Of a DNA stretch of 5,200 nucleotides, positions 1 to 5,200 are shown in pieces (positions within the stretch are counted from its first letter, which is position 1; the number at the start of each line of letters is the position of its first letter). Source of the DNA: Candidatus Kuenenia stuttgartensis (GTDB lineage Bacteria > Planctomycetota > Planctomycetia > Pirellulales > UBA1268); assembly GCA_945876515.1 (NCBI GenBank), contig CAMCPF010000249.1:1-5200 (forward strand). The letters are read 5' to 3'. The notes below the pieces were generated by a model. It was not told where the DNA came from. It did no database searches and worked only from the letters and a program-made list of their open reading frames with translations. The translations under genes were made by a program, and so were the position numbers.

Positions 1-709
1 GCAGCCAGCCCACCCGCCAGCCGGTCATGGCGTGCGACTTGGAGAACGCATCGAGCACGACCACCCGCTCGGAGTGGAGGGCCGGGGAGGCGAACGGCGC
101 GTCGTAGCAGAGCGTGCGGTAGAGTTCGTCGCTGATGATCGTGACCCCATGCCGGTCGGCGAGGGCCGCCAGATCGCGGACGGTGTCGGCCGACGCCACC
201 ACGCCCGTGGGGTTGGCCGGCGTGTTCAACAGGATCACCTTCGTGCGCGGCGTGATCGCGGCGGCCACGCGGTCGAGGTCAACGGTGAACTCGGGCGCGG
301 TGTCGATCGCCACCACCCGCCCCCCGAGAAACTCGACCAAGGGTCGGTACATCACGAAGGCCGGCTCGAACAGGATCACCTCGTCGCCGGGGTCGACGAG
401 CGCCATCAGCGCGAGCACGAGGCCGCCGCTCGTGCCGCTGGTCACCATCAGCCGTCGGTCCGGCTGGCCGGTCTCGTGGCGGGCCCGGGCCTCGAGCCGC
501 TCCCGGAGCGCGGGGCTGCCCTGCGTCGGCGTGTAGCCGTTCTTGCCGGCGTCGATCGCCGCCTTCGCCGCGGCCCGGGCCGCCTCGGGCATGGCGAAGT
601 CGGGCTGGCCGATCGAGAGGTTGATCGGATCGTCGAGGCGGGCCGCGAGGTCGAAGGCCTTGCGGATGCCCGAAGAGTCGAACGCCGCCGCCCGCCGGGA
701 GACAGCCAC
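1..709 (-). CDS. PLP-dependent class I/II aminotransferase (aspartate aminotransferase-like), C-terminal part outside window
   Basis: Cytosolic fold-type I aminotransferase that moves an amino group between an amino acid and a 2-oxo acid using pyridoxal phosphate. The 236 visible residues carry the family landmarks in order: SGIRKAFDLA and GQPDF near residues 12-38, GYTPTQG at 58-64, the cofactor-phosphate loop TSGTSGG at 90-96, NTPANPTG at 162-169, SDELY at 193-197 (Asp194 and Tyr197 would contact the PLP ring), and SKSHAMTGWRVGW at 223-235, where Lys224 should form the Schiff base. The family is usually 370-400 residues, so about 150 residues are missing, including the C-terminal arginine that binds the substrate carboxylate. 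I chose the GTG at 709 because no ATG or GTG lies in frame just upstream and the protein then begins like its family. It starts one base after the redoxin stop codon, so the two are probably cotranscribed. An AAGGA lies 11 bases upstream, a rather long spacing. The substrate (aspartate, aromatic or other) cannot be decided from this part. Confidence 0.93.
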   Translation of the reverse strand, partial: MAVSRRAAAFDSSGIRKAFDLAARLDDPINLSIGQPDFAMPEAARAAAKAAIDAGKNGYTPTQGSPALRERLEARARHETGQPDRRLMVTSGTSGGLVLALMALVDPGDEVILFEPAFVMYRPLVEFLGGRVVAIDTAPEFTVDLDRVAAAITPRTKVILLNTPANPTGVVASADTVRDLAALADRHGVTIISDELYRTLCYDAPFASPALHSERVVVLDAFSKSHAMTGWRVGWL

Positions 710-710
710 G

Positions 711-1883
<1,173 letters not shown>

Positions 1884-1981
1884 GAATACCTCGTTACAGG
1901 AACGGTCGATGCAAAAAGGGCCCGGGACGCTCGCAGCAGCCTAACCCGCCCGCCCGCGGCCGGGCAACGCCCTACGCGGTC
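1884..1981 (-). other. Intergenic gap between lipoprotein gene and redoxin gene
   Basis: These 98 bases separate the two transcription-aligned gene groups. They contain a GC-only hairpin at 1952-1965 (stem GCCCG/CGGGC with a four-base loop) about 16 bases after the lipoprotein stop codon, three closely spaced G-runs on the minus strand (GGGCGGGCGGG), and a run of five T at about 1914-1918. The hairpin is not followed by a T-run, and the T-run is not preceded by a clear stem, so neither makes a standard intrinsic terminator. No convincing -35/-10 pair was found for the redoxin. Readthrough from the upstream cluster is therefore possible. Confidence 0.4.
1889..1892 (-). promoter_or_regulatory. 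Ribosome binding site of the redoxin gene
   Basis: GAGG on the minus strand, five bases before the ATG at 1883. It fixes that start and argues that the redoxin is translated on its own initiation site rather than by coupling to the lipoprotein gene 98 bases upstream. Confidence 0.65.
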
Positions 1982-3376
1982 TCAGCGGACGAGCGTGCGG
2001 AACCGCACGAATCCCTCGCCGCCCGGGGGCAGCGGCTCGGCCAGCCGCCAGGTGAGCACCACCGAGCCGTCGTCACCCGTCTCGGTGGAAAATTCCGCCG
2101 GGAGACTCGATGCGGCCGAGTCAGGCACGAGCGTGAGCCGCTGGGGCAGGGCATCGGCCAGCACGACCCCCGTGAGCGGACGGTCGCCCGAGTTGATCAT
2201 GTAGATCGTGAAGTCGATCTCCTCGCCGACCCGCGCGGTGTCGGTGCCGGCCCGCTTGCAGAGCGTGAGCTCGGCGCGGCCCGGCTCCTCGAACCGGAGC
2301 GTGGCGACGCTGCGGTCGGCCGCCACCACCTCGGCCGCCTGGTTGTTGACGACCACGTTGGCCGCCTTGATGCAGGTCCAGGCGACGGGCATGTCGAAGC
2401 CCACCTCCTCGAACGGCAGCAGCCGCCGGCGGGCCTGCTCGGGCTGGTCGATCGCCATCCCGGCGACCGGCCCCTCGACGCCGTCCTCCTCGCCCGGCCC
2501 CTCGCCCTGGTCCACGGCCAGCGGCCCGAGCCGCTCCTGCACCGCCACGCCGGGCAGTGCCTTGCGGGCCGCCTCCGGGGCGAGGTTCTGCACGCTGCCC
2601 CAGACCGGCTGCCGCTCGATCTCGAGTTCCACGAGTTCGTCGGCGACGAGGCCGCCCGGGCCGAGCGGGGCGGCTTCTTCGAGCGGCCGCACGACCTCGC
2701 GGACCGCCGCGAACCGCGGCGCATAGACGCAGGCGCAGTTGGACTCGACCACCTGTACGCGGTCGGCCTCGGGGCCGTCGTCGGCGGGCTGGAAGCGGGC
2801 CACCGTGTCGCCGGCGGCGAGGTTGGCCAGACCGGCCGCACCGACGGCCTTGGCCAGGGCGCCGTGATCGCCGCCGTCGCAGACGAGGCACGGACGGATG
2901 ACGGGGATCGCCGGTTCGCAGGGGAGGCAGACGACCTGCTGCTGGCAGGCGCCGTCCCGACACTGGCTCCCCGCGCGGCAGGCACCGTCGCGGCAGCCGG
3001 GAGCGAACCGCGGATTCAGGCCGACCGACTGACCGCACGAGCCGGGGCGGCAGGCAAGCCGGGGCAGGGGAGGGCAGGGGGCTTCGAGCCCCACGGGCAC
3101 GACCCCTTCGTGGCGGCGGACGGAGGCGGCGGTGGGAAGCGGCCGGGCAGCCCGTGCCTCGGCGGCGGCCGGCAGGGGCAGGGCCGCAGGGGCGTCGATG
3201 TCTCCGGCGAAGGCGGCAGTGAGCGACTCGTCCGCGGCGGTCGCCCTCAGGTCATCAGGCAGGATCGTGACCGCCGTCGCCGAGGTGGCCAAGGGAGCGG
3301 TCAGCGAGCGGCACGACGCCAGGATCACAGCGGCCGTCGCGATCGCGAGCAGCCGCAGCCAGCGGACGCCGTTCAT
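1982..3376 (-). CDS. Cysteine-rich lipoprotein with C-terminal DUF11-type domain
   Basis: Predicted envelope lipoprotein of 464 residues, function unknown. The N-terminus is a type II signal peptide: basic residues, a hydrophobic run, and the lipobox LASC with Cys22 as the lipidation site. A low-complexity Ala/Pro linker leads to residues 101-166, which hold 11 cysteines (101, 109, 114, 128, 133, 139, 144, 150, 153, 163, 166), including the hexapeptide CRDGAC twice, 11 residues apart. A middle region contains CACVYAPRFAAVREV at 214-228 and a charged, Gly/Glu-rich stretch to about 310. Residues about 368-464 match the DUF11 pattern (conserved-repeat beta-sandwich of surface proteins): a VGEEIDFTIYMINSGD strand pair, TGVVLADALPQRLTLVPDS, and a closing GGEGFVRFRTLVR strand. 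The ATG overlaps the stop of the upstream gene (ATGA) and has its own GGGGAG site, so translational coupling is likely. The DUF11 domain and lipobox are confident; metal binding or disulfide bonding by the cysteines is speculation. Confidence 0.88.
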   Translation of the reverse strand: MNGVRWLRLLAIATAAVILASCRSLTAPLATSATAVTILPDDLRATAADESLTAAFAGDIDAPAALPLPAAAEARAARPLPTAASVRRHEGVVPVGLEAPCPPLPRLACRPGSCGQSVGLNPRFAPGCRDGACRAGSQCRDGACQQQVVCLPCEPAIPVIRPCLVCDGGDHGALAKAVGAAGLANLAAGDTVARFQPADDGPEADRVQVVESNCACVYAPRFAAVREVVRPLEEAAPLGPGGLVADELVELEIERQPVWGSVQNLAPEAARKALPGVAVQERLGPLAVDQGEGPGEEDGVEGPVAGMAIDQPEQARRRLLPFEEVGFDMPVAWTCIKAANVVVNNQAAEVVAADRSVATLRFEEPGRAELTLCKRAGTDTARVGEEIDFTIYMINSGDRPLTGVVLADALPQRLTLVPDSAASSLPAEFSTETGDDGSVVLTWRLAEPLPPGGEGFVRFRTLVR

Positions 3377-4119
3377 GGCACGCTCCCCGGGGCAGGTAGC
3401 CGGTTGCCGATCACGAGCTCGGCCACCGGGTCGCCGAGCGTGCGGGCCACCTCGAAGGCGTTATCGCCCGGCTTGACGTCAAACCAGCCGTTCGGCACGA
3501 GATCCGGTTCTTCGGGCTCGCAGGCGACGTACACGACGCGGCGGACGAGCGAGCCCGCGAAGGCGGCGTCGAGGTCGTCCTCGTCGATCACCACCTCGAC
3601 GGGAAACCGCCAGTCCATGCCCGCCGGCGTAGCCATGCGGGCCAGGATTCGAAGCGAGGGGAAGAGTTCGTCTCCCTCGCGGCCAGCCAGCCCGCCGATC
3701 CGCAGCCGATACGGCTGACCCACCACCAATCCGATCCGCAGCGGGCCCGGCGTCATCGGTGACCAGCCCGCGGCAGTCTCGATCGCCACGAGCGTGCCGG
3801 CGGGCCCGCGGATCTCCACCGGCTGAACGTGGAGCGGAAGGGTCGAGTCCGGACGGGGACCGGGCTGGAGCTGCCCGGGGGCGCCAATCGCTCCCGGTGC
3901 CATCTGGGCGGCGAGTTGTGTCGCCGTACCCGTCGCGACGGCTCGGGGAGGCATCGCTCCCCAGGCTGTCCCGACGAGGACGGCGCTCGCCAGCAGCCCT
4001 CGGGCAAACTGCAGCGCGGTCCCTGTCCGGAAAAGGTTCACGAGGTCGAGGATGAGCGGGTGTCGGCTCCTGGGGTTGGGCCGCCGGTGCGTGGTGCGAT
4101 GGGCGGAGGCGGCGGTCAT
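3373..4119 (-). CDS. Exported or membrane-anchored hypothetical protein, small paralogue of the upstream gene
   Basis: Protein of 248 residues with no named family that I recognise. From this start, a long basic N-terminus (many Arg and His) precedes a hydrophobic segment at about residues 36-54 (ARGLLASAVLVGTAWGA), either a late signal peptide or a membrane anchor. After a Pro/Gln/Gly linker, residues about 98-240 repeat the core of the upstream protein: YRLRI at 137-141, GREGDELFPSL at 146-156, a TP pair, EDDLD at 180-184, RRVVY at 193-197 and VIGNR at 236-240. Even the WGAMPP following the hydrophobic segment resembles LGAMAP at the visible start of its neighbour. I prefer the ATG at 4119, which has a weak GAG six bases upstream. 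A GTG at 4191 would overlap the previous stop codon by four bases and add 24 residues, but these look uncoded (two adjacent Cys, lower third-position GC) and its GGAG abuts the start. The downstream lipoprotein begins within this stop codon. Confidence 0.82.
   Translation of the reverse strand: MTAASAHRTTHRRPNPRSRHPLILDLVNLFRTGTALQFARGLLASAVLVGTAWGAMPPRAVATGTATQLAAQMAPGAIGAPGQLQPGPRPDSTLPLHVQPVEIRGPAGTLVAIETAAGWSPMTPGPLRIGLVVGQPYRLRIGGLAGREGDELFPSLRILARMATPAGMDWRFPVEVVIDEDDLDAAFAGSLVRRVVYVACEPEEPDLVPNGWFDVKPGDNAFEVARTLGDPVAELVIGNRLPAPGSVP
3383..3388 (-). promoter_or_regulatory. Ribosome binding site of the DUF11 lipoprotein gene
   Basis: GGGGAG on the minus strand, six bases before the ATG at 3376. 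It lies inside the last codons of the preceding gene and, with the four-base ATGA overlap, fixes the lipoprotein start. Confidence 0.7.
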
Positions 4120-4125
4120 GGGGAT

Positions 4126-4128
4126 CTC
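4126..4128 (-). promoter_or_regulatory. Weak ribosome binding site supporting the ATG at 4119
   Basis: GAG in the context CGAGATCCCC, six bases before the ATG at 4119 on the minus strand. It is a short match, but better placed than the GGAG that directly touches the alternative GTG at 4191. It favours the shorter form of the protein and a 68-base gap after the preceding gene. Confidence 0.35.
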
Positions 4129-4187
4129 GAAATGGTCCGTGTGGCTGACGGCTCGACGGAGACAGCAAGGCGGGTGGCGGCGAGCGG

Positions 4188-5200
4188 TCACTCCATCGGC
4201 TCGGGCGGACAGGGCAGCTCGCTCATCGAGCCGGGCACGATCCGGCCGGGGCCGAGGGCGTCGGGGTCGGGTCCGCCGTTGTCGACGAACCGCGTCCTGG
4301 CTTCGGGCGGCTGCTTGAGGTGGATGTGGGGCACATCCTGCCGCTCCGAGAGGTAGGCATGCCGGGCCGGCTTCGGATAGCTCAGGCCGGGAGCCTGCTG
4401 CACGTGCAGCCCGAGCGACTTCGACGGCGGCGGCAGGTGCACCTTCGTGTGGTTCGTGATGCTGTGCCGCTGGAGGCCGGCGGGCACCCCGAGCGGGATG
4501 TGGGCCGGGCCCGGCAGGCCGATCGGGGTGCCCACGTAGGGCATGCCGTATTCGGGAGCCGTCATGCCGGCGACGAAGGCGGGAGGCAACTGCGAGGGAT
4601 CGCCGCCCGCGGGCATGCCGAGCGGTCCGGCGACGCCACAGGCACCGGCGCCGCCGGGGCCGCCTCCGCCACCGAGTGCCAGCGGAACGCCTCCCGCTCC
4701 GGCACCAGCGGCACCGGGCGCCTGGAGATCCTTGTTGCCGATCCGGATGATCGCGAGGATCGAGCCGCGGCGGTCGGCCTCGACGACCGGATCGACGCCC
4801 GGGTCGAGCCGTGTGCTCACGAGCGTCTCGACTCCTGCGACGGCCAGTTCCTGATACTCGGCATCCGGGAGGTACACCACCTTGGTGACGAAGTTGCCGG
4901 TCGTCACCTGGTCGAGATCCTCGTCCGTGAGTTGGAAGGGCACGGCGTTGTGGGCCAGGTAGGCCGCCGTCCGCGGCGTCACCGGTGCCACCTCGAGCGA
5001 CGGATACAGTTCGATCCCTTCGCGGCCCGGGATGTCGGTGAGCTTGAGGCGGTAGATCCCGCCCTGGGGAAAGTCGTAGCGGCCCGGGGTCACGAGCGGC
5101 TCGGAGTCGAAGCCGCCGGCCAGCGAGACATCCCAGCGGACCTGCATGCCGTCGGGGCCGACGAATCCGACCTGCGACGTCGGGGCCATCGCGCCGAGCA
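4188..5200 (-). CDS. Exported hypothetical protein with conserved core and Gly/Pro-rich His-containing tail, N-terminus outside window
   Basis: At least 336 residues; function unknown. An ATG exists at 5189, but the frame stays open to the window edge (it reads LGA before that Met), no ribosome binding site fits in the 11 bases upstream, and LGAMAP looks like the end of a signal peptide, matching WGAMPP in the downstream paralogue. The true start is therefore probably beyond 5200. Numbering from the Met at 5189: residues 1-155 form the conserved core (VGFVGPDGMQVRWDV, PQGGIYRLKL at 41-50, GREGIELYPSLEVAP at 55-69, DEDLD at 89-93, VTKVVYLPD at 101-109, DPVVEADRRGSILAIIRIGNK at 133-153). Residues 156-210 are a flexible Gly/Ala/Pro linker. 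The tail contains NHTKVHLPPP at 246-255, and seven histidines lie within 242-290. The core is shared with the next gene downstream, so the pair arose by duplication. It heads the visible cluster with the paralogue and the DUF11 lipoprotein. I recall similar proteins in planctomycetes but cannot confirm this here. Confidence 0.85.
   Translation of the reverse strand, partial: LGAMAPTSQVGFVGPDGMQVRWDVSLAGGFDSEPLVTPGRYDFPQGGIYRLKLTDIPGREGIELYPSLEVAPVTPRTAAYLAHNAVPFQLTDEDLDQVTTGNFVTKVVYLPDAEYQELAVAGVETLVSTRLDPGVDPVVEADRRGSILAIIRIGNKDLQAPGAAGAGAGGVPLALGGGGGPGGAGACGVAGPLGMPAGGDPSQLPPAFVAGMTAPEYGMPYVGTPIGLPGPAHIPLGVPAGLQRHSITNHTKVHLPPPSKSLGLHVQQAPGLSYPKPARHAYLSERQDVPHIHLKQPPEARTRFVDNGGPDPDALGPGRIVPGSMSELPCPPEPME

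Noticed and set aside
1884..1912. TTGCAT followed 17 bases later by AGGTAT as a promoter for the redoxin
   Set aside because: The supposed -10 box overlaps the ribosome binding site, leaving no room for a normal leader, and the match is poor.
1952..1965. GC-rich hairpin after the lipoprotein stop codon as an intrinsic terminator
   Set aside because: The stem is only five base pairs and no T-run follows it. The nearest T-run (about 1914-1918) is too far downstream and has no clear stem of its own.
2864..3718. Plus-strand open frame of about 284 residues
   Set aside because: It crosses the junction of two well-supported minus-strand genes and its translation is Arg/Gly/Ala-rich without motifs, typical of a high-GC shadow.
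4120..4191. GTG at 4191 as the start of the smaller paralogue
   Set aside because: The four-base overlap is attractive, but GGAG abuts the GTG with no spacing and the 24 added residues look uncoded. It is kept as an alternative in the gene entry.

Overview
The window is very GC-rich, and every gene I can support reads on the minus strand, so transcription runs from right (about 5200) to left (about 1). The gene content suggests a high-GC member of the Planctomycetota: small families of secreted hypothetical proteins, a lipoprotein with a C-terminal DUF11-type domain, and a secreted TlpA-like thioredoxin with a long helical N-terminal half. This assignment is an inference from protein style, not from a marker gene.

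Right part (about 5200 to 1982) is a three-gene, tightly packed cluster. It starts with an exported protein whose 5' end lies outside the window. Next comes a smaller protein carrying a diverged copy of the same core domain behind a membrane or signal segment. Last is a cysteine-rich DUF11 lipoprotein that begins inside the stop codon of the second gene (ATGA overlap). All three products appear to be exported, which suggests a jointly made cell-envelope assembly of unknown function. This is the least explained part of the window.

A 98-base gap (1884-1981) follows, holding a short GC-rich hairpin but no convincing terminator or promoter.

Left part (1883 to 1) is a two-gene unit. A secreted TlpA/thioredoxin-like protein with a WCGPC active site is followed, one base after its stop codon, by a class I/II PLP-dependent aminotransferase that starts at a GTG and runs off the left edge of the window.

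No RNA genes, mobile elements, CRISPR arrays or origins were seen. The many long plus-strand reading frames are antisense shadows of the real genes, as expected at this GC content.
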